In this document: piece by piece, positions 1 to 8,444 of the stretch
Position numbering within the stretch: position 1 is the first letter of the stretch
Layout of the letters: every line of letters starts with the position of its first letter
NCBI GenBank assembly: GCA_002279935.1
Contig: NCCZ01000001.1
Location: forward strand, 62,001-126,000
Direction: 5' to 3'
Source of the DNA: Hyphomicrobium sp. 12-62-95
GTDB lineage: Bacteria; Pseudomonadota; Alphaproteobacteria; Rhizobiales; Hyphomicrobiaceae
DNA length: 64,000 bases
Made by a program: the position numbers and the translations under genes
Notes under the pieces: generated by a model
What the model saw: only the letters and a program-made list of their open reading frames with translations
What the model was told of the DNA's origin: nothing
Databases searched by the model: none

Positions 1-2
1 TC

Positions 3-857
3 ATGGCCTCTCTCGATGGGCGGAAAGTTGCCGTGCGCGACGCGCGTGTGGAGGTGAACCGGTTGGCCAGTGCGTTGCGCACGGCTGAACAGGCTGCACG
101 CGCGGCCAACCAGAAGCTTGCGAAATTCTCGCAAGGTCTCGTGCGCAAGACGGGATTTACGCCTGAGGATGTCGCGCGCGCTGCGGCAGACGAGGATCGT
201 CTGGAAACGGCTGCCCTCGATATGGCCGATGCGGCGGAAGCTGCGAAGGTGGCGCATGCCAATGGCGTTGCGGCTCTCACCAAGGCGGAAGCGGCGCTGA
301 TCGAAGCCGATAAGGCGCGGTCGGAGGCGGTCGAAAAAGTCTCGGCAGCGAACGTCAAACTCAATCAGGCGGTCGAGGCGGATGCGGCTGCCAAGCGCCG
401 CGAAGCCAAGCGGAAGCAGCCGGTACACGTGTTCGTCAGCCGCAAGACGCAGACGCTCTATGTGCGCCAGGGCTATGAGCCGATCCTGGAAACGCCGGTG
501 ACGATTGAGAAGCCGGACCAACTCATTGGTACGCATGTGTTCACGGCGATGGCTGTTGATCCAGCCAAAGTCGATGTGACGTGGTCGGTGGCGTCGATCC
601 CGACACAGACCGCTCCGGTCAAGTATAGCGGATCGAAGACGGAGCGGATGCAAGCGGCAGCGGAGGCCGAGCGTGCAGCGGCGGAATTGCGCCAGTCGCA
701 AACGGCGCAGGCGGCACTCGCCCGGATCAAAGTGCCCGACGATGTGCGGCTGCAGATCGAGGATGTGATGAAGCCGGGTTCGTCGCTGATTATTTCGGAC
801 AACGGTCTCAGCAATGAGACTGGCAAGTTCACTGATTTTATCGTGCCTGTGCGCTGA
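3..857 (+). CDS. L,D-transpeptidase-like protein with coiled-coil N-terminus, probably 5' truncated
   Basis: The reading frame is open from the window edge, so the ATG at base 3 may be internal and the true N-terminus may lie upstream. Residues 1-135 are Ala/Lys/Glu-rich and predicted coiled coil. Residues about 140-284 resemble the L,D-transpeptidase (YkuD-like) fold: a VHVFVSRKTQTLYVRQ strand and an ETPVTI...IGTHVFTA segment. I do not see the SHGC catalytic motif of active enzymes, so it may be a non-catalytic envelope protein. A strong terminator follows 23 bases after the stop. Family assignment is moderate; function is unknown. Confidence 0.6.
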   Translation: MASLDGRKVAVRDARVEVNRLASALRTAEQAARAANQKLAKFSQGLVRKTGFTPEDVARAAADEDRLETAALDMADAAEAAKVAHANGVAALTKAEAALIEADKARSEAVEKVSAANVKLNQAVEADAAAKRREAKRKQPVHVFVSRKTQTLYVRQGYEPILETPVTIEKPDQLIGTHVFTAMAVDPAKVDVTWSVASIPTQTAPVKYSGSKTERMQAAAEAERAAAELRQSQTAQAALARIKVPDDVRLQIEDVMKPGSSLIISDNGLSNETGKFTDFIVPVR

Positions 858-880
858 TCGACTGATCTGGCGTTGATTGC

Positions 881-917
881 AAAAAAGGCCGCCTGTCGCA
901 GGCGGCCTTTTCATTTT
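881..917 (+). terminator. Rho-independent terminator
   Basis: A GGCCGCC/GGCGGCC stem with a TGTCGCA-type loop is preceded by A6 and followed by TTTTCATTTT. It ends the first gene. The A-run also makes it usable on the minus strand for the convergent NnrU gene, so it may be bidirectional. Confidence 0.85.
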
Positions 918-937
918 GGCGGTTGGATGATCGGCGA

Positions 938-1522
938 TCAGGCCGGCAGCAGGGGCACGCCGATTAGCCAGGCGTGGCCGGCTTTGAGCATGAAAGCGTA
1001 GAGGCCAACGCCAATGACAAGAACCGTGAGATCGCCGGCGAGGCCGCCTCGCTTCGCGCCCAAGGGCCCGAGCGCGCCGCGCTTCTTGACCGAGATGCGA
1101 TCGTAAACGGCATAAGCGAGGAACGAGCCGAAGAGCAGGATCGAGCCGAGATCCCAGTTCACCAGAAGATGAGCCAGGGCCCAGATCTTTATGGCGACCA
1201 GCATGGGGTGCTTGAGGGCTGAGCGGATGCGCGAGGGGACGTAGGCGGCGACCAGCGCGATCATGGCCGGAAGCATCAGGAGCCAGGATACGTGTTTGAG
1301 CCACGAGGGTGGGTCGCCGAAAAAGACGTTCTTGCCCGGGTTCACCTGAAGCTTGTGATAGCCGTAGATGATCAGCACCAGTCCGGCGAAGGAGAGAACG
1401 GCGAAGATCGCTTTGTAGGCGTTGGCGCCGAACCGTTCGACGAGGCCGTTGCGCAAGTCCGGGGAGGTCGGGACCAGATGGATGCCTAGAAAAAGTACCA
1501 GTCCAACGGCGAGGAGCAGCAT
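938..1522 (-). CDS. NnrU family integral membrane protein
   Basis: Polytopic inner-membrane protein with about five or six hydrophobic helices spread along the chain. It shows the family segments GIHLVPTSPDLRN near the start, then IYGYHKL, FGDPPSWLKH and RSALKHPM in the middle. NnrU proteins were first linked to nitric-oxide/nitrite metabolism and resemble NnrU/NnuR-type isoprenoid-methyltransferase-like membrane proteins; their biochemical role is unclear and no denitrification gene is nearby. I chose the ATG at 1522, which begins a hydrophobic helix directly; an in-frame ATG at 1558 would add 12 polar residues. It converges on the terminator at 881-917. Confidence 0.75.
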   Translation of the reverse strand: MLLLAVGLVLFLGIHLVPTSPDLRNGLVERFGANAYKAIFAVLSFAGLVLIIYGYHKLQVNPGKNVFFGDPPSWLKHVSWLLMLPAMIALVAAYVPSRIRSALKHPMLVAIKIWALAHLLVNWDLGSILLFGSFLAYAVYDRISVKKRGALGPLGAKRGGLAGDLTVLVIGVGLYAFMLKAGHAWLIGVPLLPA

Positions 1523-1663
1523 GTGTTTTTCGTCCCTTGGTGGAGGTTTGCGATGCACGGAACTTGGTCCGGACTGCTTCTAGCGCGAAAATCCGATCCA
1601 CGCGAAGACTTGCACGGCGGGGATTTGCGCAGCGGGGAGTGGGGCTGACCGCCCGTGAACGGT

Positions 1664-1693
1664 CTTGTCCGCGACAGAAAGTCCACATATGAT
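1664..1693 (+). promoter_or_regulatory. Candidate housekeeping sigma promoter for the structured RNA
   Basis: CTTGTC (1664-1669), close to the alphaproteobacterial CTTGAC -35 element, is followed after 18 bases by TATGAT (1688-1693). This places a start near 1699-1701, exactly where the outer stem of the putative RNA begins. Seen by eye; no transcript data. Confidence 0.5.
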
Positions 1694-1698
1694 ATAAG

Positions 1699-1858
1699 AC
1701 GTGGGCGGAGCGAGGGTGCTGCCTGTGTGTGTGTGAACCTTTGATGGCCGGCAGCGGCGGTCAACCGGAGGTTTGAGTACCGTGCGTACGTGGACTTAAC
1801 GGACAGCAAGTCCGGCGGTCCCGGTCGGGAGGACCACGTGTAGCCGCTTTTTCAGCGG
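1699..1858 (+). ncRNA. Candidate structured RNA or leader of unknown family
   Basis: Several nested inverted repeats stack here. An outer stem pairs ACGTGG (1699-1704) with CCACGT (1834-1839). A long arm pairs AACCT-TTGA (1736-1744) with TCAA and AGGTT (1761-1764 and 1769-1773), capped by GCCG-GCAG-CGGC (1747-1758). A second arm pairs GGACTT (1792-1797) with AAGTCC (1808-1813). A short CCGCT-TTTTC-AGCGG hairpin (1844-1858) closes the region. No convincing protein fits. It could be a stand-alone small RNA or a structured 5' leader of the gene at 1927. I considered 6S RNA, but neither the expected rod fold nor a zapA neighbour is visible. Confidence 0.4.
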
Positions 1859-1926
1859 TGCACTGTCATGCCGCTCGATTCCGTTACGGATCACTCGAGC
1901 CACGGCGCTTTGTCAGGAAACGCCGA

Positions 1927-2421
1927 ATGACATATGGTTTTTCAGTCATTTCAGCAGCGCAATCCGCCCCGCGGGCCGCCGTCCCGCCACCGTTGCCAGC
2001 CGCCGACAAAAGCCGGTCGTCACATCTGTTCGATGAGACCGACGAGGATATGCGCCGGCTGACGGCGGACATCAGCCGCGTGCTTGCGCGGCAGCCGGAC
2101 TTGCGGGTGGTGGGGGCGCAGAACGCGGGTGGGGAGTTTACCGCAGGCGGCGAGTTTTTGATCGCCGACTACGAGACTGCGCACCCATTCGAATGGCAGC
2201 AATCGGAGACCTCTCGCTCTCAGGGGACCACAGACCATGCGGCCGGATGGCTGTCGCGCGCCCGGCGGGAACGGCGTTACGCGCGGCTGCGGTCGGCGCT
2301 CTCGTGGTGCGTGGCATTGGGGATTGCCGGAGTTATCGTGGTGGCGGTCGCGGGTTCGGTGCGCGGAGGACCTGCCTTGATCGGCGTTTTGGACGACGTC
2401 CGGCGCATGTTCGGCGTGTGA
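1927..2421 (+). CDS. Hypothetical single-pass membrane protein
   Basis: A 164-residue protein I do not recognise. The N-terminal half is polar and Pro/Ala/Arg-rich with an acidic DETDEDMRR segment, suggesting a cytoplasmic region. One hydrophobic helix lies near the C-terminus (around SWCVALGIAGVIVVAVAGSV), followed by a short tail. The start at 1927 (MTYGF) is preferred because the residues before it are Arg-rich and unlike a normal N-terminus. It sits between the candidate structured RNA and the SLATT-like gene 58 bases downstream, on the same strand, so the two genes may be co-transcribed. Confidence 0.5.
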   Translation: MTYGFSVISAAQSAPRAAVPPPLPAADKSRSSHLFDETDEDMRRLTADISRVLARQPDLRVVGAQNAGGEFTAGGEFLIADYETAHPFEWQQSETSRSQGTTDHAAGWLSRARRERRYARLRSALSWCVALGIAGVIVVAVAGSVRGGPALIGVLDDVRRMFGV

Positions 2422-2479
2422 TCCGGCGGGTAGGCGAATCGCGCTAAGCCTCAGGGAGCAATTCCAGGCTTGGCGAGCG

Positions 2480-3151
2480 ATGATGCCTTTCACGGCTGCC
2501 AATGATGCTGCGCAATCCACGTTCGTCCGCCGCGTCGACGAGCGCTTTACCGCGCGCCGCGAGGCCTGGGCGACCGAGCAGGAAGCTGGGCGGGAGGCTG
2601 AGCGGCTGGCGGCCACAATGCGGCTGGTGAAAGCCGCGCGCTTCAATGCTGCAGAGCGGCTGGAGCGCAAAGCGACAGTGTCACTGTTCACGCAGTCGAC
2701 GGTGGCGCTTTACTTCGTGGGACTGGCGGTTTGGCAGGCGGTCTATGCCGGTCAAATCGATGAAGCGACCAACCGGCTGATGACCTTCATTCAGCTGGTC
2801 TCATCGGTGTTCACGCTGATCCTGGGCCTGCTAGAAGCGCTGAACGATTATAAGATGAAGGCGCATCATCTGCACAACTGCGGGCTTGCTGTTTCTGAGC
2901 TGGCACAGGAATTAAGGATCGCGCGGCCGACCGACGCGGTGCACGTGCAGGATTTCCGGCGTCGCTATAACGAGATGATGAAAGCTTGCCCGGTTAATCA
3001 CAGCCGGATCGATTATCTCTTCGCCAAGCTCGACGGGACGAGCGACCGGGCTGGTTTCGCCGGCGTTTATGCGCGCTACATCGTCGATGTTTACGGGCTT
3101 TATGCCCTCTTTCTGGCGGTGCCGCCGCTGCTCTGGTGGTGGCTGACCTGA
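2480..3151 (+). CDS. SLATT-like three-helix membrane protein
   Basis: A 223-residue protein: an N-terminal charged helix (residues 15-65), two close transmembrane helices (about 70-95 and 105-125), then a long amphipathic region (NDYKMKAHHLHNCGLAVSEL) and a third hydrophobic helix at the extreme C-terminus ending WWWLT. Paired helices followed by a helical segment with Y, H and A-rich positions is the layout of SLATT domains (SMODS- and SLOG-associated two-TM effectors), predicted pore-forming parts of nucleotide-signal defence systems. I see no nucleotide cyclase, SLOG or protease partner nearby, so the defence role is only a suggestion. Confidence 0.5.
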   Translation: MMPFTAANDAAQSTFVRRVDERFTARREAWATEQEAGREAERLAATMRLVKAARFNAAERLERKATVSLFTQSTVALYFVGLAVWQAVYAGQIDEATNRLMTFIQLVSSVFTLILGLLEALNDYKMKAHHLHNCGLAVSELAQELRIARPTDAVHVQDFRRRYNEMMKACPVNHSRIDYLFAKLDGTSDRAGFAGVYARYIVDVYGLYALFLAVPPLLWWWLT

Positions 3152-3397
3152 GGCTCGCGCAGGCCGTCCGCGGTCTCGTTCGCTCCCCGTGCGTTTACAT
3201 CGCTGGAACTAAAGAGTTTCGCGGCCGTTGGGGGTTCTACGGGCGGGCGTTCGGCGCAATGGTTCCGGTCCGACGTCGGATCATTTACTCTGCTTCCATT
3301 TGCACATAGCAATCCAGCAGATACGACGTATAAGGCGCAACTTCCGGTGGTTCGAGACTTGAGCCGTACCGGGTTCATTCATGGCGTTAGCGTAGAT

Positions 3398-3937
3398 ATG
3401 TTCGCGGCACTCAATCTCCGGCATCTGGCTCTGGCACGGTACGCTGTCTTCAACAGCGTGCTGCTGGTGGGTGCGGTTGTGCTTGCCGGACAAATCGCGG
3501 ATCTGGTTTTCTCTATCCAAGCGGACAGCACGATAGTTGCGCAGGCCGAACCGTCGCGTGTGGAAAAGTTCAAGCGCGACGAGGCGGCGGCTGCATTGGC
3601 GCCGCAAGTGCCGGTGCGGCGGAAGGTCGTGGCGCTGAGCGTGCCGGACATGCCGGTGCAGGTTCTCGCTATCCAGTTGGATCAGGCCGAGACGATCAAG
3701 GTGCGGCCGATCAAGGTGAAGCGTAAGACGGCGGTTCGTGTCGCCAAGTCGACGCCGCGTCCGCGCAAGGTGGCACCTGGGATATTTGGGGATCTGCCGC
3801 CGATTGTCGTGGAGACCGCGCTGGTCGAAACAGGATCGCTGCCGCCGAAGCGGGTCAAGAAGCGCGCTGTGATCGCAGAAAGCTCGCGCGATATCACCAA
3901 CCGGAGTCTCGGTGTTCTTGTGGCGTTGAAGAACTAG
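3398..3937 (+). CDS. Hypothetical membrane-anchored basic protein
   Basis: A 179-residue protein not recognised. Residues about 11-33 form a single transmembrane helix (YAVFNSVLLVGAVVLAGQIA), and the rest is a Lys/Arg/Pro/Val-rich region with repeated VRRK, VKRK and PPKRVKK patches, probably periplasmic and disordered. The start at 3398 (MFAALN) is preferred over a GTG-type start at 3347 because it puts the membrane helix close to the N-terminus. It converges on the coiled-coil gene at 4013. The 246 bases upstream contain no other convincing gene. Confidence 0.5.
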   Translation: MFAALNLRHLALARYAVFNSVLLVGAVVLAGQIADLVFSIQADSTIVAQAEPSRVEKFKRDEAAAALAPQVPVRRKVVALSVPDMPVQVLAIQLDQAETIKVRPIKVKRKTAVRVAKSTPRPRKVAPGIFGDLPPIVVETALVETGSLPPKRVKKRAVIAESSRDITNRSLGVLVALKN

Positions 3938-4012
3938 CCCCGCCAACACCGTTGTTGCCGGCTCTTCTGTTCCGGTTCTCTGTTCCGGTTCGCAATTAAA
4001 CCATTTTGACAA

Positions 4013-5410
4013 TCAGGCGACGGGCTTTTCGAGGCCAGTGATGCGCTGAAGCAGGCTTTGGCGCCGGGGCTGACTGGCGGGTTCCGCCGCTGAGAATTCC
4101 GGATCAGCGGTTTGCGTATCCGCAGTGGGCGGGCCGGACGCCTCGTTGCCATTGGCAGCTGGCGAGGCGCCATTCGAAATTTGTACGGTTGCGACGCGCG
4201 GAGCGTTCATGCGCTCGGCAAGCGATAGCCGCTGGGCTGCCGGCGCAGCCATGGCGGGGGGCGCGTCTACTGGTGGAGCGGTGGGCCGCGTGCCGGCCTG
4301 AAGCTTTCTCTGCTCCTGCATGTAGAACTCGGCCTGGCGGGCAAGTTTCTCGTTGCCGGCGGCGACTTCGGCGCGCAATCCGAGAATGATGGACGCCTGT
4401 TCGGCGGCTTCGGCTTCCAAGGCGCTGAGTTTGACGCGCAGGCCGATGGCGGCCTGTTGATCGGCGGTTGCGTCGCCGGCGGGTGCGGCCGATTTCAAGG
4501 CGGTGAGCTCGGCGGTGAGGTGGGCGATTTGCGTGGCCTGATCTTCGACTGTCGAGCGCAGGGCGCGAACCTCGGTATCCGAACCGGAATTCGTTGGGCC
4601 ACCATGGCGCTGGGCGTTCTGCAGAGCGCGTTCGGCTTCGGCGAGGCTGTCGCGCAGGCGGGCCATTTCAGCGGTGTTGGACCGATCGGTGGCGTCAGAC
4701 GATTCCGATTGGAGGCGGGCGATAACATCGCCTTGGTCGCGGACGCGGGCGCGCAGAGCTTCGATCTCGGTGCGCAGCGCGATCTCGGTTTCGTGCTTTT
4801 GCTCCTCGGCCTTGTCGCGGTGCCGCGCGGCGCGGGTGGTCAGTGTCGCGTTGAGGCGATGGATGTCGTTGCGCTGCTGGGTGTTGATTTGGGTGGCTTC
4901 CTCGAGCGCGATCGACTGGCGCTGGGCCGTTTGCGTGAGCGCGGAGATTTCGCGGTCGCGGTCGAAGAGGAGCTTTTTGGCTTCGGCGAGGCGTTGTTCA
5001 ACCTTGGGCAGGCGGTCGGTGATGGTGAGTTCGAGGACGCGGCGGGCGTTCTCGTGTTCCTCATTGACGGTGGCCAAGCGAGCGACGTCGCTTTCCAGCG
5101 CGCTAATGCGGGCATCGCGGCGGTTGATTTCGATGAGCTGGCGTGCGGTTTCGAGGGAGAGTTCCTCGAGGTTGCTTTCGAGTTTGTGGACGCGGATGGC
5201 GTAGTCGGCGCGGATGCGGTCCTTGTCGGCGGCGATTTCCGCTTCCGTCAGCGGCATCGTGCGCTTCAATTCAAGGGTGGCGAGGCGCGCGGCACGGCGG
5301 CGATAGGCCGGCGCGATCACGCAAGCCAGCAGCCCCGCTATCGAGAAGCCGAGCACCACCAGCATGGCCGATTGGATGGTGAGCACCCCGTCCGTCCTCG
5401 TTCGAGCCAA
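4013..5410 (-). CDS. Membrane-anchored coiled-coil protein
   Basis: A 465-residue protein with one N-terminal transmembrane helix (residues about 13-33, ending CVIAPAYRRRAARLA) and then an almost continuous heptad-rich coiled coil to about residue 360. The last 100 residues are Ala/Pro/Ser-rich and probably disordered. The layout (one helix, basic stop-transfer, long coiled coil) resembles alphaproteobacterial cell-envelope coiled-coil proteins, but I cannot name a function. The opposite strand stays open for over 1 kb, an effect of high third-position GC, not a second gene. Confidence 0.65.
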   Translation of the reverse strand: MARTRTDGVLTIQSAMLVVLGFSIAGLLACVIAPAYRRRAARLATLELKRTMPLTEAEIAADKDRIRADYAIRVHKLESNLEELSLETARQLIEINRRDARISALESDVARLATVNEEHENARRVLELTITDRLPKVEQRLAEAKKLLFDRDREISALTQTAQRQSIALEEATQINTQQRNDIHRLNATLTTRAARHRDKAEEQKHETEIALRTEIEALRARVRDQGDVIARLQSESSDATDRSNTAEMARLRDSLAEAERALQNAQRHGGPTNSGSDTEVRALRSTVEDQATQIAHLTAELTALKSAAPAGDATADQQAAIGLRVKLSALEAEAAEQASIILGLRAEVAAGNEKLARQAEFYMQEQRKLQAGTRPTAPPVDAPPAMAAPAAQRLSLAERMNAPRVATVQISNGASPAANGNEASGPPTADTQTADPEFSAAEPASQPRRQSLLQRITGLEKPVA

Positions 5411-5570
5411 TGGCCGCCGCCGGTCCGGGCGATGGCCGATGGCAGTTCGGCGGACGCGAAGCCGCCATTCTAGGTTTCAGTCGCGTGGCTGCGGGTTTGT
5501 CGCCACGGCACCGGCGCAGGGCCGACGCGTGATTCCTTCCGGTGCCGAACGCTGCCGCCGACGGGAGCGC

Positions 5571-6464
5571 TTATAGCGGATTCCACGTCGGGGAACGGGT
5601 ATACTTCATATAACCGACGTTGGCACCCAACCTCAGGCCGACGCCGGAACGGATGACGGCGAGTGTGACATTGCCGTGCTTCTGGACTTGCACGCTGACG
5701 CCGCCGACGAGGTAGGCTGCGCCCTGGACGCCGCCAAAGCGCTCATAGATCTGGCTAGGGTCCTGCATATTGTACACAAGAACCATGGCTTTAGAGCCTT
5801 CAGCTCCAGCGTCGTAGCCAACCGAGGGGCCCTGCCAGAAAACCCTTTGCGAGCCATACAGTTTGGAGTGGAGCGTGCCTTCGCCGTAGCGCAGGCCGAA
5901 CACGAAGGCGCCGCCGGCATCTTCGCCGACGATGTAAGCGTTCGGACGGCCCTGGCTCTGGAAGGCCCATTCGACTGCCTCGCCGAGGCCCTTACTCACG
6001 CCGCCGAACAGTTTGTGGCCAGCGCCGATGATCTCGGACTGGTCATAACCCGTCGAGGAGCCAGCGCCGGCTTCCCTGGGGCCCTGCGGTTCTGGCAGGC
6101 CATCATCGGCGGACGGTGGAGAATAGGGTTCGCCGTAGCCGGACGCGGGGGGAACGCCGGCTGTGGAGCGATCGCCGCCAAAGCTGTCGCGTCCACTGCC
6201 TGATTCAGGGCGGTATTCTTCATCGGGCTGGTAGCCGCCGCCGCCGGCGGAGGGATAGCTGTCACGCGAGGGGGCCCCGCGATAGACGTCTTCAGCGCCT
6301 TGCGCGTCAGACTCGTAGGATTCGGCGGGAGGACGATAGGCGTCGTTGGCGCTGAGGGCGGCTGTCGTGAAACAGGGGCCGAGCAAGAGAGCGGCCAATG
6401 CAGCGCCGGCGTGTGCGGTGAGCATGCGGGACGTCTTCAGAGACGACATGGTGCGCATTCCCAT
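5571..6464 (-). CDS. DUF1134 family exported protein
   Basis: Signal peptide at about residues 10-38 (AGAALAALLLGPCFTTAALSA), a Pro/Ser/Gly/Tyr-rich linker to about residue 140, then the conserved C-terminal domain with EIIGAGHKLFGG, PNAYIVGEDAGGAF, FGLRYGEGTL and a C-terminal RLGANVGYMKYTR...PTWNPL. DUF1134 belongs to the SYLF/YSC84-like lipid-binding group found widely in alphaproteobacteria; the function is undefined. The exact start is uncertain because several ATG codons (6464, 6458, 6449) lie close together and no strong ribosome site is visible. The linker is longer than I would expect for the family. Confidence 0.8.
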   Translation of the reverse strand: MGMRTMSSLKTSRMLTAHAGAALAALLLGPCFTTAALSANDAYRPPAESYESDAQGAEDVYRGAPSRDSYPSAGGGGYQPDEEYRPESGSGRDSFGGDRSTAGVPPASGYGEPYSPPSADDGLPEPQGPREAGAGSSTGYDQSEIIGAGHKLFGGVSKGLGEAVEWAFQSQGRPNAYIVGEDAGGAFVFGLRYGEGTLHSKLYGSQRVFWQGPSVGYDAGAEGSKAMVLVYNMQDPSQIYERFGGVQGAAYLVGGVSVQVQKHGNVTLAVIRSGVGLRLGANVGYMKYTRSPTWNPL

Positions 6465-6570
6465 GATGGACGGGCCGCAGACTCGCGGCGGTTAAAGCTC
6501 CGTCAACCATCGCTAGAAAGTGTTACCAAAGTGTGGCTTTCCAGACGCGGAACAAGGCCGTGGCGTGGCG

Positions 6571-7392
6571 TTAGACGGACCTTGCCGGGCGGCGCGCGCG
6601 CGCAACGAAGGGACCGTTGAGGAATTTCTCTGCCACTTTGCCGTAGACGAGGGGCGTTCCATCGAGGGCGGTGACCGTGCCGCCGGAGGCTTCCACAATC
6701 GCCTGGCCAGCAGCGGTGTCCCATTCGCAGGTGGGTCCGAAGCGGGGGTAGATGTCGCCATCGCCACGGGCGAGCAGGCCGAATTTCAGCGCGGAGCTGG
6801 CGACAATGCGATGCGTCACGCCGAGGGCTGCAAGGCGGCCGTCGAATTCGGGGCCGGCTTCACGGCGGCTGATCAGAGCGCTCAACTCCGGCGACGGGTT
6901 CGAGCGGACCTGAAGCGCTGTGAGGTTCAGTTCGGCCAGAGCGGGGGCGGCGCTTTCGGGATCGAAACGCGCGGTGACGGCTTTGCCCGGCGCGTTGGTG
7001 ACGAAAAGGTCATGACGGGCGGGCGCGTAAATCAGTCCGAAGACGGGGTGGCCGCCGTCGACTAGGCCAATGTTGATCGTGAAATCGTCGCGGCCAGCGG
7101 CGTAGTCGCGGGTGCCGTCGAGGGGATCGAGCAGGAAAAACGTGTCGCCGATTGCGGGCGCGGCGCCGGCCGACACGGTTTCTTCGCCGACGACGGGGAT
7201 GGCTGGGTGGATGGCGTGGAGGGCTTGTGTGAGGATCTGTTCCGCGCGGCGGTCGGCCTCGGTGACGGGGGAGTCATCGGTTTTGCGATCGACGACGAGA
7301 CCGGAACGGCGCGTTGAAAGGATCACGCGCGCGGCCTCGATGACGGCGGGAAGGATGGCCGCAGCTAGTGCGGCATGGGACCTGAAGGGCAT
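6571..7392 (-). CDS. cysQ: 3'(2'),5'-bisphosphate nucleotidase CysQ
   Basis: Inositol-monophosphatase fold enzyme that hydrolyses adenosine 3',5'-bisphosphate to AMP, clearing the by-product of sulfate assimilation. Visible metal-binding motifs are VVGEET, LLDPLDGTRDYAAGRDDF and, near the C-terminus, CEWDTAAGQAIVEASGG. The start at 7392 (MPFRSHA) gives about 273 residues, normal for the family; the frame extends 31 codons upstream without family similarity. It stands alone, divergent from chpT, with no sulfate-assimilation gene beside it. Confidence 0.9.
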   Translation of the reverse strand: MPFRSHAALAAAILPAVIEAARVILSTRRSGLVVDRKTDDSPVTEADRRAEQILTQALHAIHPAIPVVGEETVSAGAAPAIGDTFFLLDPLDGTRDYAAGRDDFTINIGLVDGGHPVFGLIYAPARHDLFVTNAPGKAVTARFDPESAAPALAELNLTALQVRSNPSPELSALISRREAGPEFDGRLAALGVTHRIVASSALKFGLLARGDGDIYPRFGPTCEWDTAAGQAIVEASGGTVTALDGTPLVYGKVAEKFLNGPFVARARRPARSV

Positions 7393-7680
7393 TTTGAAGG
7401 GTGATCTTTCTGAGGTGGGCTGTCGAGGGACTTGGGACTTCGAATGCGTGGTGATTCGGCCGGTATTCAACCGAGGGCAAGCCAAGCGAGCCGGAGGGCA
7501 AAATTGCCGGCTGGATCCGCGCGGCAGTTTCCGCCAGTTGCCCTGGTGGACCTTTCACCCGTCTACCGGGCCGTGTATCAGAGCAGACGTGCGCCGGGCA
7601 AGCGGCGGTGATTCGCCGTGGGCCGTCCGGCAAGGGCCAGCGATGCGGCGATGACATCTGATTTCGAGGGACAGACTTCC

Positions 7681-8334
7681 ATGACCGATGCCGCCTTCCC
7701 GTCCGACATGGAGATTGCCGCGCTGATTTCCAGCAAAATCTGCCACGATGTCATCGGTCCCGTGGGCGCGATCAGTATCGGGCTGCAGTTGCACGACGAG
7801 GAAAAGGAAGAGGACGCGCGGCGGTATGCGTTCGACATGATCCGCAACGTCACGGCGCAGGCCTCCGTCTGTCTTGAATTCGCGCGGTTTGCTTTCGGCG
7901 CCAGCGGGTCGGCGGGCGCGCTGATCGATCTGGGCATGGCGGAGAAGATCTCGCGCGGCTACGTCGTCAACGGCAAGGGTAGAGCGAAGCATCGCCTGAA
8001 CTGGAGCGGCCCTCCCGGCTACATGAGCAAGGACAAGGTCAAGCTCCTGCTCAATATCATCTCGTCGGCGATCACGGCGTTGCCCAAAGGCGGCGACATT
8101 GATGTGACCATTGAAGGCTCCGTCGAGCGGCCGGCGTTTCACGTCGTTTGCCGGGGCACGGGCGCGCGGCTGCCGCAGCATCTCAACGAGTTCGTGACGG
8201 GCAAGGACGCGCCTGCACTCGATGCAATGACGATCCAGGCCTATTACACGACCCGGTTGGCCAAGCTGGCGAACATGCCGCTCACGGTGGCCAAAGACGG
8301 CGTCGACGTGCGCATTCACGCCGCCGCGGGCTGA
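7681..8334 (+). CDS. chpT: Histidine phosphotransferase ChpT
   Basis: Cytoplasmic phosphotransfer protein linking the hybrid kinase CckA to CtrA and CpdR in the alphaproteobacterial cell-cycle relay. The phospho-accepting helix is ISSKICHDVIGPVGAISIGL with His22, matching the family S-x-x-CHDx-x-GP-GA pattern. The second half is the degenerate ATPase-like domain (around LLNIISSAITALPKGGDIDV). The start at 7681 has a GAGGGA ribosome site nine bases upstream; in-frame starts at 7651 and 7618 are less supported. At 217 residues it has the family length. A response-regulator gene follows 110 bases later. Confidence 0.9.
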   Translation: MTDAAFPSDMEIAALISSKICHDVIGPVGAISIGLQLHDEEKEEDARRYAFDMIRNVTAQASVCLEFARFAFGASGSAGALIDLGMAEKISRGYVVNGKGRAKHRLNWSGPPGYMSKDKVKLLLNIISSAITALPKGGDIDVTIEGSVERPAFHVVCRGTGARLPQHLNEFVTGKDAPALDAMTIQAYYTTRLAKLANMPLTVAKDGVDVRIHAAAG

Positions 8335-8353
8335 CGTTCGCGTCAATGCTTCA

Positions 8354-8361
8354 TTAACCAT
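8354..8361 (+). promoter_or_regulatory. Possible CtrA half-site TTAACCAT
   Basis: TTAACCAT is a known CtrA-associated octamer. It lies 84 bases upstream of the response-regulator start and directly after chpT, a gene of the CtrA relay. A single octamer can occur by chance, so this is suggestive only. Confidence 0.35.
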
Positions 8362-8444
8362 CTGCACGTCACAGTCGACGGTGCGCATCCGGCCATTCGT
8401 GCGGGTGTGCGTGTTCGATCGACTTGATTGCCGGGGCCCACTCC

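Noticed and set aside
1699..1858. 6S RNA
   Set aside because: No single rod-like fold with a central bubble and no zapA or ygfA neighbour; left as an unassigned structured RNA.
4457..5473. Long open frame opposite the coiled-coil gene
   Set aside because: It mirrors the coding strand codon by codon in GC-rich DNA, has no signal or motif, and the minus-strand frame has a clear helix and coiled coil.
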